Source of the DNA: Halonotius roseus
GTDB lineage: Archaea; Halobacteriota; Halobacteria; Halobacteriales; Haloferacaceae
Length of the DNA: 64,000 nucleotides
Assembly: GCF_006861655.1 (NCBI RefSeq)
Contig: NZ_SESI01000002.1
Span: 62,001-126,000 of the forward strand
Direction: 5' to 3'
Part shown: positions 7,960-16,298 of the stretch, one piece after another
Layout: each line of letters starts with the position of its first letter
Numbering within the stretch: position 1 is the first letter of the stretch
Translations under genes and position numbers: made by a program
Notes under the pieces: generated by a model
What the model was told of the DNA's origin: nothing
Databases searched by the model: none
The model's input: only the letters and a program-made list of their open reading frames with translations

Positions 7960-8808
7960 CTACAGCGTCTTGTCGCCAGCGAGGGCCTGTAGCTTCTCGA
8001 TGTTGTCCTCGGATTCCTCTAAGAGGAAGTTGAACAGGCCGTCCATCGTGCCCGGGCCGCCAAGCGCGTCCCAGAAATCCTCGGCGATCAACATCCCATC
8101 GCTTGCTTTCACGTCGAAAAACGCCTGTGGCGGCCACCACTCGTAGTCTGCCAGACTGCCGTAGGGATTAAACGGAAACACGTACCGACAGATCGGGGTG
8201 GGCTCCTCACGGTGGCTGTAGGCCGCGACGGTCTTCAGCATCTGGCGTTTCGACTCCATCGTCTGATCGCGGTTCGGTTTCGGCGTCTTGATCTCCGCCG
8301 CAAGCGGTCGCCCGTTTTCGAAGTCCTCAACCCACAGATCCCAGGTGATCTTCCCGATCGATTTGAGTGCGGTGTCGTCGGTGGCAACGTCACGAATCTC
8401 AGCCTGCTCCTGTTGCCAGTCAGGCTCCCGATTACCGTCGGCCAACTCGGCGATGATCGTCTCGATGCGGTTTTCGGCTGCGTGGCTGAGTTGGAGGCCA
8501 GTACAGGCGTGCTGTGTTGCCGCCGGGCCGACCGCCTCATTTGTCTCCGCGACCGCCCGACCGAAGGCCTCGTACATCTGCTGGCCGAGCTTTTGGGTGA
8601 AGCTCCGCTCGAAGTTCGCAAGCACCCAAAACAACGGCGACGGCATCATGATCGCCTTGAACGCCTCGTTGCGCTTGAATTCCTCCCAGTCGAACTGTTC
8701 GGCCTTTTCGAGCGGCCGCTCAAAGAAGCCGTCTGTCACCGCCCGAAGCTCACGTTTTGTCGCTGCATCGAGTTCGTGGTCGCCGACATGGTCGAAACGC
8801 TGATCCAT
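7960..8808 (-). CDS. Type II restriction endonuclease, TdeIII-like
   Basis: A 282-residue protein with a plausible PD-(D/E)xK nuclease core: WDLWVEDF (D157) followed by AAEIKTPKPN (E172-I-K174). The overall look, including the length, the FFERPLEKAEQFDWEEF start and the EIKTPKPNRDQ motif, resembles the TdeIII/MjaII family, whose characterised members cut GGNCC. The adjacent C5 methyltransferase gene supports a restriction role. The family call is from memory of the motif pattern, so specificity GGNCC is a hypothesis. The pair is transcribed together, nuclease first. Confidence 0.7.
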   Translation of the reverse strand: MDQRFDHVGDHELDAATKRELRAVTDGFFERPLEKAEQFDWEEFKRNEAFKAIMMPSPLFWVLANFERSFTQKLGQQMYEAFGRAVAETNEAVGPAATQHACTGLQLSHAAENRIETIIAELADGNREPDWQQEQAEIRDVATDDTALKSIGKITWDLWVEDFENGRPLAAEIKTPKPNRDQTMESKRQMLKTVAAYSHREEPTPICRYVFPFNPYGSLADYEWWPPQAFFDVKASDGMLIAEDFWDALGGPGTMDGLFNFLLEESEDNIEKLQALAGDKTL

Positions 8809-8871
8809 CGACTAGGTCTGTGCAGGGCAGGTCAAAAACAGTTCGTCGCCAGCGGCCGGAGAGCGACCGAC

Positions 8872-10722
8872 TCAGTTCAACAGCCGCGGGCCAAACACCA
8901 TCAACACCAGACTGATGAGCATCATCAGCCCGACGCCGGTCGTCACCGCGCGGGTAAGGGTTGGCTTCGCCGTCGTCGGCAGCCGCGAGACGATCGCCTC
9001 CGTTGAGGTGCGGAGGATGTGGCCGCCGTCAAGCGGAAATGCCGGAATACAGTTGAACAGTGCGAGGTTGATATTGATCCAGCCGACCCAAAACAGCACG
9101 TTCGCCAGCAGGAACACACCCCCGTCGCCGATCGCGGCCAGCGGGCCGACAGCCTCGTAGAACCCCATGTTCGCGTCGACAAAGCCAGCAAAATTGTAGT
9201 TGAGTGTCGGATCAACGACCGCCGCAAACGGGAGAATCAACAGAAACAGCAGGACAACAGCGATCCCATCGCCGATATCGCCGCCAAGGATCGAGAGATA
9301 CGTGCCCGCGGGATACGGCTGGACGCCGAAGCTGTCGACACCGATCCCGCTCAACCCTGTCGCGTCGGTGATCCCGATGTAGGTGCCTGTCCCGTCGGGA
9401 TGGGCGGTCAACTCGACGGTGGTGGTCTCGGTGTCGCCGTCGTCGGTAGCGGTGACAATCTCGATCTCCTCGCCGGGTGTCGTTTCAGCGAGTGCGGCTT
9501 CGAGATCATCGAAGGCGATAGTTCGCTCGCCGGCGACCGCGGTGATAATGAGCCGATCGCCCGCCTCGGCGTCGGTCGCCGCCAGCGGCCCATCGCGGGC
9601 GACGCTGCCGATGACGCCGACCGGGCCAGCGACGCGTTTCGTCTCGCCGGTCTCGCCGTCTTCGGCGGTGAACTCGACGACTGTCGAGTCGGCCGCAGCG
9701 ACCGCCGCCCGAATCTCGGCGGTTGTTTGGACGGCCGTACCGTCGACCGCGCGGATCGTATCGTCGGTGGTAATGCCCGTGGAATCGCCGCTGTCACCGC
9801 TATCACCGCTGTCGCCGCTATCGGCGGAATCGCTCCCATCGGCGGTCGCAAACGGCGAATCGGCGACCATACTTCTCACGAGCGGGCGTTGCTCGACGGT
9901 GGTTTCGGTGCCGTCGGCGAGGGTGACCGAGACGGTCGGGGAGCCGGCGGCAGCAAGGGCCGCTTGGAGATCAGCGTTGGAGTCGACCGGCTGGTCGTCG
10001 ATCATCACGATCCGGTCGCCGGCGGTGATGGCGGTGTCGTCGACCGCGCTGTTGGGATAGACGCCACCGACGCTTGCGCCGTCAGCGACGGCGATCGCGC
10101 CGACAACCGGGCCGAACAGCAGGCCGAAAGCGACGATGGTCACGATGAGGTTGTTGAGGATGCCGGCCGCGTACATCCGCGTTCTGGGGCCGCGGTCGGC
10201 GGCCTCGACATCATCCTCGTTGGGTTCGACGAACGCGCCGACCGGGATCAGCGCGACCAGTGCTACCCCCATCGAGTCGATGTCGATATCCTCAACCCGA
10301 CACAGCAGGCCGTGGCCGCCCTCGTGGACGACCATGCCGATCAGCAGCCCGAGGACGATCTCCGGGGCGACAGACAGCGGGAGGAACTCGTTGACACCGG
10401 GGATTACAAGGACGTTTTGGGGGCTCTGAAGCGTGCTTTGGGTCGGCGGCGACTCGATGATCTGGGCACTCTGGTAGATCAACAACACAAAGGTACCCAC
10501 CATGATGACGAGGGCGGAACCGACACCGATGTTCCCGAGGGCGCGCCAGAACCGCTTTGGGCGCGCCAGCCGGGTCAGAAACCGTCGGCCGCGTTTGGTG
10601 TGGATCGTCAGCAGCGGCCCGCTCACCGAGATGGCGTCAGGAAACAGCCCCCGACGGTCGGCCGCAATCACCACCGCGGTATAGATGGCGACGCCGGCGA
10701 GAACCCACGACAGCGTACTCAT
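8872..10722 (-). CDS. Site-2 protease (M50) with PDZ region
   Basis: A 616-residue membrane metalloprotease. Zinc-binding HEGGH is at residues 133-137 and the third ligand lies in NCIPAFPLDGGH (565-568). Six or so hydrophobic segments flank these sites. Between them is a long extracytoplasmic region with two PDZ-like stretches (around GGVYPNSAVDDTAITAGDRIVMIDD and GPLAATDAEAGDRLIITAV in part) separated by a Gly-Asp-Ser repeat linker. Such proteases cut within the membrane to release regulators or clear signal peptides. It is transcribed away from the small membrane protein at 10853. The substrate is unknown. Confidence 0.88.
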   Translation of the reverse strand: MSTLSWVLAGVAIYTAVVIAADRRGLFPDAISVSGPLLTIHTKRGRRFLTRLARPKRFWRALGNIGVGSALVIMVGTFVLLIYQSAQIIESPPTQSTLQSPQNVLVIPGVNEFLPLSVAPEIVLGLLIGMVVHEGGHGLLCRVEDIDIDSMGVALVALIPVGAFVEPNEDDVEAADRGPRTRMYAAGILNNLIVTIVAFGLLFGPVVGAIAVADGASVGGVYPNSAVDDTAITAGDRIVMIDDQPVDSNADLQAALAAAGSPTVSVTLADGTETTVEQRPLVRSMVADSPFATADGSDSADSGDSGDSGDSGDSTGITTDDTIRAVDGTAVQTTAEIRAAVAAADSTVVEFTAEDGETGETKRVAGPVGVIGSVARDGPLAATDAEAGDRLIITAVAGERTIAFDDLEAALAETTPGEEIEIVTATDDGDTETTTVELTAHPDGTGTYIGITDATGLSGIGVDSFGVQPYPAGTYLSILGGDIGDGIAVVLLFLLILPFAAVVDPTLNYNFAGFVDANMGFYEAVGPLAAIGDGGVFLLANVLFWVGWININLALFNCIPAFPLDGGHILRTSTEAIVSRLPTTAKPTLTRAVTTGVGLMMLISLVLMVFGPRLLN

Positions 10723-10852
10723 TGATCCCAGTTGGAGACCGGTACGGAAAGGCGGTTCGGGTCGCCGCGATCGGACACAACGGTGTCAACGGGATCGACC
10801 GATCGCGGTCGACACCTGAACACACATATACCGGGATCACAAAGGGTGGGGC

Positions 10853-11080
10853 ATGAACGCATTCGGCGGCTTCATCCTGCGGCTGCTATCGAACCTCATC
10901 GAGATGCCGGTGGTCTTCGTCGAACAGGTGATCAACGGCGACCCGATCTCGGCGATCCTGATCGCCTTCGGGAGCCTCTTCGTGCTCGGAGCGGTCGGTG
11001 CCTTTGGCTATGTCGTGCTCGGCGCGCTTGGTGTCCCGCTGCCGAATCTCGGCCGCGGGCCGTCAGAGCTGATCGAGTAA
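10853..11080 (+). CDS. Small membrane protein of unknown function
   Basis: A 75-residue protein with two hydrophobic segments (about 8-24 and 34-58) joined by a short acidic loop, ending in a polar tail. A CATATAC element 20-25 bp upstream fits a leaderless start at 10853. I do not recognise the family. It lies between the divergent site-2 protease and the convergent mer gene. Confidence 0.6.
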   Translation: MNAFGGFILRLLSNLIEMPVVFVEQVINGDPISAILIAFGSLFVLGAVGAFGYVVLGALGVPLPNLGRGPSELIE

Positions 11081-11099
11081 CCCTACCGGTTGAAGGTGA

Positions 11100-12086
11100 T
11101 CAGTTCGTCGCCTGCTCGTAGGCGTCAGCTGCCAACCCGACCGCGTCTTCCAGTTCCGGGCCGAGCGGCGAGCCGACAACGATGCTGTCGGCGTGGTCGG
11201 TGACCGCGGCCATCCGCTCGGCGACATCGTCGACCGTGCCGGCCATACAGAAGGCATCGATCATCGCCGGCGTCACCAGCTCAAACGCGGCGGAGAACTC
11301 ACCCGCACTGATCTTCTCACCGATTTCGTCGGCCGTCTCGCCGTCGATATCGTGGCGATCGAGCACAGGCGGGGCCGCGCCCGCGGTGATGTAAGCGACC
11401 GGCGGGCGGGCCGCCTCGCGGGCGGCCTCGCGCTCGGCGGCGACGCTGACCGAGGCGTAGGCCGCGAGGTCGAACTCGCCACGGTGGTCGGGACGGTCGG
11501 CTTCGCCCTGTTCGACCTGATCGCGCGCCCACGCGAGATCAGCCTCGTGGGAACCGTTGAACAGCAGCCCGTCGGCGTGTTTCGCGGCCATCCGACACAT
11601 GTGGGGCCCCTCGCCGCCGACGTAGACCGGGATATCCGCGCCGCTCGGCGGCTCGTAGTTGAGGCCGGCGTCGTCAGCCTGGAAGGTGCCGTCGTTGTCG
11701 ACGCGTTCGCCAGCCCACAGTTTTTGAGCGGTTTTGAACGCCTCAAGGACGGGTCGGAGCCCACGGTCGTCGGCGAAGCCGAGATTCCGTGCGGTCGAGG
11801 GATCGCCCGGCCCGATGCCGAAGACGCCGCGGCCGCCGCTGGCCTCATCGACGGTGGCGACCTTCGAGGCCAGCGTGACGGGATGGATCTCGAAGGGGTT
11901 GGCGACGCCCGGCCCGAGGGCGATCTCGTCGGTTTCAACCCCGATGCGGTGGAGCGCGGCGAAGGGGTCGCGATTGTTGTAATGGCTGGAGACAAACACC
12001 GTGTCGTAGCCGGCGGCCTCGGCCTGTACGCCGAGGTCGGTGATCCGATCGATCGGGTGCTCGGGCGTGAGCTCAATGCCGAACAT
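11100..12086 (-). CDS. mer: 5,10-methylenetetrahydromethanopterin reductase-like F420-dependent enzyme
   Basis: A 328-residue bacterial-luciferase-fold enzyme. The N-terminus has GIELTPEHP and TVFVSSHYNNRDPF; the middle has GPGVANPFEIHPVTLASKVATVDEASGGR and GIGPGDPSTARNLG, typical of the Mer subgroup that uses coenzyme F420. In methanogens Mer reduces methylene-H4MPT; haloarchaea use folate-type C1 carriers, so it probably acts as an F420-dependent methylenetetrahydrofolate reductase. The start codon overlaps the stop of cofE by one base (TGATG), so the enzyme is co-translated with a gene for making its own cofactor, which supports the assignment. Confidence 0.87.
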   Translation of the reverse strand: MFGIELTPEHPIDRITDLGVQAEAAGYDTVFVSSHYNNRDPFAALHRIGVETDEIALGPGVANPFEIHPVTLASKVATVDEASGGRGVFGIGPGDPSTARNLGFADDRGLRPVLEAFKTAQKLWAGERVDNDGTFQADDAGLNYEPPSGADIPVYVGGEGPHMCRMAAKHADGLLFNGSHEADLAWARDQVEQGEADRPDHRGEFDLAAYASVSVAAEREAAREAARPPVAYITAGAAPPVLDRHDIDGETADEIGEKISAGEFSAAFELVTPAMIDAFCMAGTVDDVAERMAAVTDHADSIVVGSPLGPELEDAVGLAADAYEQATN

Positions 12087-12853
12087 CAGGCTTCCCCCTC
12101 CGCGGTGTACGACCAGCCACGCAACGCCTGGCGGACGTAGTCGCCTTCAACCTCTCTGAAGTGGTTTTCGCTGCCAGGGAGGTCGCCGAACTCGAAGCCG
12201 CGGGCGACGACTGCCGGCGTCCCACCCGCGCCCTCGCCGGCGACGAGGTTGGCCGCCGCGGCGAGTTCGTCGATAACGTTCTGTACCGTCACGCCCATCT
12301 CGCGGCCGTCGCGGTCGAGTTGGCCGCGCCAGTCGCGGCTTGCCGGCAGGCCGGCCCAGCCGATAGCAACGCCGCGCTGGCCGTAGCGGAACGGCCGCCC
12401 GCAGGTGTCGGTGACGACGACCCGGTCGGTCGGCAAGCCGTCAGCAATGCGGGCCGCGCTCTCGGAGGGTCGCTCGGGGAGCAACAGCAGGTCGCCATCG
12501 GGAACGTTCGAGCGGTCGATGCCGGCGTTGACGCCGATATGGCCGAACCGGGTTTCGGTGAGGAGGAAGGGAGCTTCCATCAGGAGGTCGACGCTCTCTT
12601 CGAGGACGGCTTGGGCGAAGCGGGGATCCTTCTCCTCGCCGGTGAGTTCGGCAAGGCGGTCGGCGATCTCGCGGGCGCGTGGGCCGGCCGGGAAGTCAGC
12701 GAGATCGGCGATTCGGCCCTCAGCCTTCGAGACGACCGTGCTGGCGACACAGACCACGTCATCCGATCGGAGGTCAGCGCGATCGGCGATGATCGCCGCG
12801 AGATCGTCGCCCGGTTCGATCTCGGGGATGTCGGCGACGGTAAACAGTTCCAT
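12086..12853 (-). CDS. cofE: Coenzyme F420-0:L-glutamate ligase
   Basis: A 255-residue CofE/FbiB-type ligase that adds gamma-linked glutamates to F420-0 using GTP. The visible family features are DDVVCVASTVVSKAEGR near the start, ARFAQAVLEES in part, RFGHIGVNAGIDRSN in the centre, then VVVTDTCGRPFRYGQRGVAIG and a C-terminal DELAAAANLV segment. It forms a two-gene operon with mer, overlapping by one base. A four-copy 24-bp repeat array lies about 60-150 bp upstream. Confidence 0.92.
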   Translation of the reverse strand: MELFTVADIPEIEPGDDLAAIIADRADLRSDDVVCVASTVVSKAEGRIADLADFPAGPRAREIADRLAELTGEEKDPRFAQAVLEESVDLLMEAPFLLTETRFGHIGVNAGIDRSNVPDGDLLLLPERPSESAARIADGLPTDRVVVTDTCGRPFRYGQRGVAIGWAGLPASRDWRGQLDRDGREMGVTVQNVIDELAAAANLVAGEGAGGTPAVVARGFEFGDLPGSENHFREVEGDYVRQALRGWSYTAEGEA

Positions 12854-12911
12854 ACTGTGCGGTGGGGATGTGGGCTAAAAAGGCCGGCCATAGGGGTTGA
12901 ACGAACCGGTG

Positions 12912-13004
12912 GTGACGCCGACAGGTGACTACGTGGCAACGTTGACACGTGGGGGCGTGACAACATCGACAGGTGACTGCGTGACAATGTCGACAGGTGA
13001 GTAT
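12912..13004. repeat. Four tandem 24-bp repeats in the cofE / NUDIX-eIF2B intergenic region
   Basis: Units 12912-12932 (21 bp), 12933-12956, 12957-12980 and 12981-13004 share GTGACAACRTCGACAGGTGA with substitutions. The last two are nearly identical. There are no spacers between units. The array lies between the divergent starts of cofE (12853) and the NUDIX-eIF2B gene (13079). Confidence 0.8.
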
Positions 13005-13050
13005 AGCAGCGTCGCCGCCGGCAACCTCTCGAAAAGCCGAGAGATGGAAA

Positions 13051-13058
13051 GCATAGTA
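13051..13058 (+). promoter_or_regulatory. TATA-like promoter element for the NUDIX-eIF2B gene
   Basis: GCATAGTA lies about 25 bp before the ATG pair at 13079/13082, the spacing expected for a leaderless haloarchaeal transcript. This is why the upstream ATG at 13058 was not chosen as the start. Confidence 0.45.
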
Positions 13059-13078
13059 TGGTGGGGCCCAAAGAGCGG

Positions 13079-14317
13079 ATGATGACACACGTCGTCACTA
13101 CCTTCCTCAAACATCGTGGTGCGGTGCTGTTGACCCAACGGGCGGCCGACGCTGACACCGATCCGGGCCGGTGGGATGGGCTGTCGGCACCCTCGGCGGG
13201 CGGCTCGGCGGCCGCCGCAACGGAAGCCCGCAGCCTCGTCCGCGAGGCGACCGGTGACCAAGCGGTGCCGCTGGCCTCCGCGGGCGAGCCGGTGACCGTC
13301 AGTCACGACGGCGAGGAACGCACCCACTACCCGTTCTGTTTCGAGCCCCCGAGCCGCGATCTCGCCCCCGACGTTGCCGACGCCGAGTGGACGACACCAA
13401 CCGCGATCGTCGACCGCGAAACCGTTCCCGGGCTCTGGGACGCCTACCAGCAGGTCGCCCCCTCGCCGGAATCGATCGCCGCCGACACCGCCCACGGCTC
13501 GGCCGCGCTATCGATCCGCGCCCTGGAGGTGCTCCGTGATCGAGCCGCTGTTGTCGACGACTGGGCGGAACTGGCAGCGGTCGCCGACGACCTCCAAGCC
13601 GCCCAGCCGAGCATGGCGGTGCTCGCCAACCGCGTCAACCGCGTCATGAGCGGTGCCGAGGAGTCGCCGGCGGCCGTCCACGACCAAGCGATCGAGGAGA
13701 TCGACGCCGCCCTCGACGCCGACGCCGCCGCGGCCGCAACCGCCGCCGACCGGCTGTCTGGCCCGATCGCAACGCTGTCGTGGTCGGGGACGGTCAAGGA
13801 CGCGCTGCTGGAGCTCGACGCGCCCGTCACCATCGGCGAGGCCCGGCCGAACCGCGAGGGGATCGATCTCGCCGAAACCCTCGCCGACAGCGGGGTCGAC
13901 GTGACGGTCGCAACCGATGCCGCACTGGCGTCGGTGCTCGCCCGCGAAGAGTTTGGGGCCGTCCTCGTCGGCGCCGATACGATCCTCCCGACCGGCGATG
14001 TCGTCAACAAGACCGGGACACGCGGGCTGGCACTCGCGGCCGACGCAGCCGATATCCCGGTGTATGTGGTCACTGCCCGCGATAAGGTCTCAAAGGACGA
14101 CACGTTCCATCCCGAGGAGGGGCCAGCTACCGAGATCTACGACGGCGAGGCCGAGCTGCGGGTGGCGAACCCACAGTTCGATCTTACACCCGGCAGCCTC
14201 ATCGAGGGTGTGCTCACCGAGGATGGCCTGCTGGATCAGCGCGGGATCGAACTCGTCGCTGCCCAACACCGCTCAAACGCTGAGTGGCACCCAGCACCGT
14301 CGACGACGAGCCCCTGA
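13079..14317 (+). CDS. NUDIX domain fused to an eIF2B/ribose-1,5-bisphosphate isomerase-like domain
   Basis: About 412 residues from the ATG at 13079. Residues 1-130 form a NUDIX-like domain (VVTTFLKHRGAVLLTQRA, then GRWDGLSAPSAGGSA and an EARSLVREATGD helix); the classic GX5EX7REUXEEXGU box is only partly preserved, so hydrolase activity is uncertain. Residues from about 150 onward form the eIF2B-alpha/R15P-isomerase domain with GEARPNREG, GADTILPTGDVVNKTGT and VTARDKVSKD. Archaeal single-domain relatives isomerise ribose 1,5-bisphosphate in AMP salvage. The fused protein may link nucleotide hydrolysis to that pathway, which is inference. Confidence 0.8.
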   Translation: MMTHVVTTFLKHRGAVLLTQRAADADTDPGRWDGLSAPSAGGSAAAATEARSLVREATGDQAVPLASAGEPVTVSHDGEERTHYPFCFEPPSRDLAPDVADAEWTTPTAIVDRETVPGLWDAYQQVAPSPESIAADTAHGSAALSIRALEVLRDRAAVVDDWAELAAVADDLQAAQPSMAVLANRVNRVMSGAEESPAAVHDQAIEEIDAALDADAAAAATAADRLSGPIATLSWSGTVKDALLELDAPVTIGEARPNREGIDLAETLADSGVDVTVATDAALASVLAREEFGAVLVGADTILPTGDVVNKTGTRGLALAADAADIPVYVVTARDKVSKDDTFHPEEGPATEIYDGEAELRVANPQFDLTPGSLIEGVLTEDGLLDQRGIELVAAQHRSNAEWHPAPSTTSP

Positions 14318-14332
14318 ACAGCGGCGGCGATC

Positions 14333-14578
14333 TTAGACCGTCCGCGCCGTCGACCGATCGGTGACTCGTTTGGTGAGCCACGCGGCGACACCAACGAGTC
14401 CCGAGAACAGAACCGTCCCGAAGACGGCCGGATTGATGCTGTCGAGCCCTGACAGGCCACCAAGGGAAACGTAGAGGATCGCCGCGAGGACGACCGCCGA
14501 GAGGCCGACGAGCGCGATCCCGATGGCGTTGAACAGGAGCTCCATACGACTCGGAGTTTGTGACTGGTGGTCGCTCAT
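14333..14578 (-). CDS. Small two-helix membrane protein
   Basis: An 81-residue protein with two hydrophobic segments (about 15-39 and 50-67) and polar ends; the C-terminus is basic. A TATA-like GATTTTATAC about 25 bp upstream of the ATG at 14578 supports this start and a leaderless mRNA. The family is not recognised. It converges on the NUDIX-eIF2B gene, and 275 bp without an evident gene separate it from ureF. Confidence 0.55.
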   Translation of the reverse strand: MSDHQSQTPSRMELLFNAIGIALVGLSAVVLAAILYVSLGGLSGLDSINPAVFGTVLFSGLVGVAAWLTKRVTDRSTARTV

Positions 14579-14853
14579 ACCCGCTCATAGCTGTGTCACG
14601 TATAAAATCGCCGCTGGGATTCCCACAATCTGAAAGTGCTGACCCTCGACCCGCTGGTTTAGTCATCGCTTGGCGACTATCGAATGAGGTCAGTCACGCG
14701 ATAGTGTCGGTGGCTCAGTGGAGTGTTTCGTCGCACGGGGCTCGGTGGGGGTAACTGTCATCATCGCCACCATCGGGGCTTTGCTGTGGGAACCTAAGAA
14801 TCCACGCTTCCGGATCGGGACGAAAAATGCGACAACACCGGGGCTGCCGACGG

Positions 14854-15570
14854 TTAGCTCATAAAGAGCCGTCGATCAGCGCGTTCGTGGGCCATTCCCC
14901 GCACGTCAGCCAGCGGCGCGAACGAACACATCGCGGTCAACTCGGCGTCGGAATACCGCTCACAGATCTCCTCGATCACCGGGAACAGCGTCGACAACTG
15001 CGCTTGAATGGCGGTGTGGCCGAACCGGCCGAGCCGCTGGGCTGCACCGAGCAGCCCGGTAACCGAGCCGTAGGCACTCACCAGGGCGGCCTCCCGACAG
15101 CCGAGACCGGCCTGCTGGCAGACGACGCCGAGCACGACAGGGTAGTGGCCGGCGGTGCGACCAGCCTCGCAGGCGTCCGTGTACTCGCCGAGCAGTCCAG
15201 TAGTGTCGGCCGCAGCGAACGGGCCGTCATCGATCTCATCGAGCAGTTCCAGCAGCTTCCCGCCGGCTTTCGTCGAGCTATCGCGGAACTCTGCCGGTAG
15301 CGTCGCCGCGCCGAGGCGTTCGTCGGCCGCGAGTATCCCGTCGAGATCGCCGGCCGCCGCCGAGCGGTGGGCATGGCCGAGCGCAACGACCTCGGCCGGC
15401 CCGATCACGCCACGGAGATAGCCTTCGATGAGCTCGCCGAGCTCGTCGGCGGTATCGATCTCGCCCTCGTTGAGATACTGTTCGACGCCGTAGGAGGCGG
15501 TGTAGGTGCCGACCGGTAGCATCGAATCCGAGAGCCGCAACGCCGTCAGCAACGCCTCAGACGAGGTCAT
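14854..15570 (-). CDS. ureF: Urease accessory protein UreF
   Basis: A 238-residue, mainly helical protein. The N-terminus LRLSDSMLPVGTYTASYGVEQYL matches the UreF signature, and the C-terminal part has TAIQAQLSTLFPVIEEIC. UreF bridges UreD and UreG during nickel insertion into apo-urease and gates GTP hydrolysis. It is the last gene of ureBCAGDEF and overlaps ureE by 4 bp (ATGA), so translation is probably coupled. Confidence 0.93.
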   Translation of the reverse strand: MTSSEALLTALRLSDSMLPVGTYTASYGVEQYLNEGEIDTADELGELIEGYLRGVIGPAEVVALGHAHRSAAAGDLDGILAADERLGAATLPAEFRDSSTKAGGKLLELLDEIDDGPFAAADTTGLLGEYTDACEAGRTAGHYPVVLGVVCQQAGLGCREAALVSAYGSVTGLLGAAQRLGRFGHTAIQAQLSTLFPVIEEICERYSDAELTAMCSFAPLADVRGMAHERADRRLFMS

Positions 15571-16298
15571 CGTGGCTCACCCTCCGAGGCTGTCGCGGTC
15601 GCCGAGTCGGCGTGGTCGTGGTCGTGAGTATCGTCGTGGGAATGCCCATGCTCGTGGCTGTGTTCATGCTCGTGGTCGTGCGTGTGGCTGTGGTCGTCGC
15701 CGTGGTCATCGCTCTCGTCGCCGTGATCGTGGGCGTCGTCACCATGATTATGGGCGTCGTCACCATGATCATGGTCATGATCGACGCCGTGGTCGGCTAC
15801 GGCGGTGTCGGCGTCACCCGCGATGAACCGTTCGGCATCGACCGTCTCGTAGCGCGTCGTCGCCGACTCCGGGATGTAGGGGCCCAATACGTCCTCGATG
15901 ATCGCGCGGTCGGCTTCGACCGGGATGTAGATCGTCGCGCCGTCGACGGCGATATCCCAGTGTTGGTTGCCGATCCGGTGGCCGAGTTCAACCCCTGTTG
16001 AGACCGCCGCCTCGGCGGCCGAGAACTCGATAACGAACGCCTCTCGCTCCTCAAACGCGACGACGACGGCACGCTCCTCGTCGAGTAGGAGCACGTCGCC
16101 GGCGACGAGTTCGGGCTGATCGACGAGCACGCCGAGATCGGTGCCCGCATCCGTCGTCACGCGGAGCCGGGATCGCTTGCGCTCGGTGTCGTCAAGCACG
16201 ACCGTCTCCAGCGTGTCCGCCTGCTCGTGGGCGTCGATCTCGGCGGCAAGGTCGGGATCGCTTTCGACGTTGCCGACGACGCCATCGACGCGTTTCAT
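15567..16298 (-). CDS. ureE: Urease accessory metallochaperone UreE, long His-rich tail
   Basis: A 243-residue protein beginning [14 protein letters not shown]. Residues 1-175 carry the UreE N-terminal and metal-binding domains (GHRIGNQHW with the conserved His, and a VEADRAIIEDVLG helix). From about residue 180 it becomes a tail of more than 50 residues rich in His and Asp, which should bind several nickel ions as in enterobacterial UreE but longer than usual. It delivers Ni(II) to UreG. The ATG at 16298 overlaps the ureD stop by 4 bp; the frame is open further upstream but homology starts here. Confidence 0.92.
   Translation of the reverse strand: MKRVDGVVGNVESDPDLAAEIDAHEQADTLETVVLDDTERKRSRLRVTTDAGTDLGVLVDQPELVAGDVLLLDEERAVVVAFEEREAFVIEFSAAEAAVSTGVELGHRIGNQHWDIAVDGATIYIPVEADRAIIEDVLGPYIPESATTRYETVDAERFIAGDADTAVADHGVDHDHDHGDDAHNHGDDAHDHGDESDDHGDDHSHTHDHEHEHSHEHGHSHDDTHDHDHADSATATASEGEPR

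Noticed and set aside
9019-10725. 568-codon plus-strand ORF opposite the site-2 protease
   Set aside because: Arginine/aspartate-rich shadow; the minus strand has HEGGH and DGGH motifs.
12912-13093. CRISPR array
   Set aside because: The 24-bp units are directly adjacent, with no unique spacers and no cas genes in the window.
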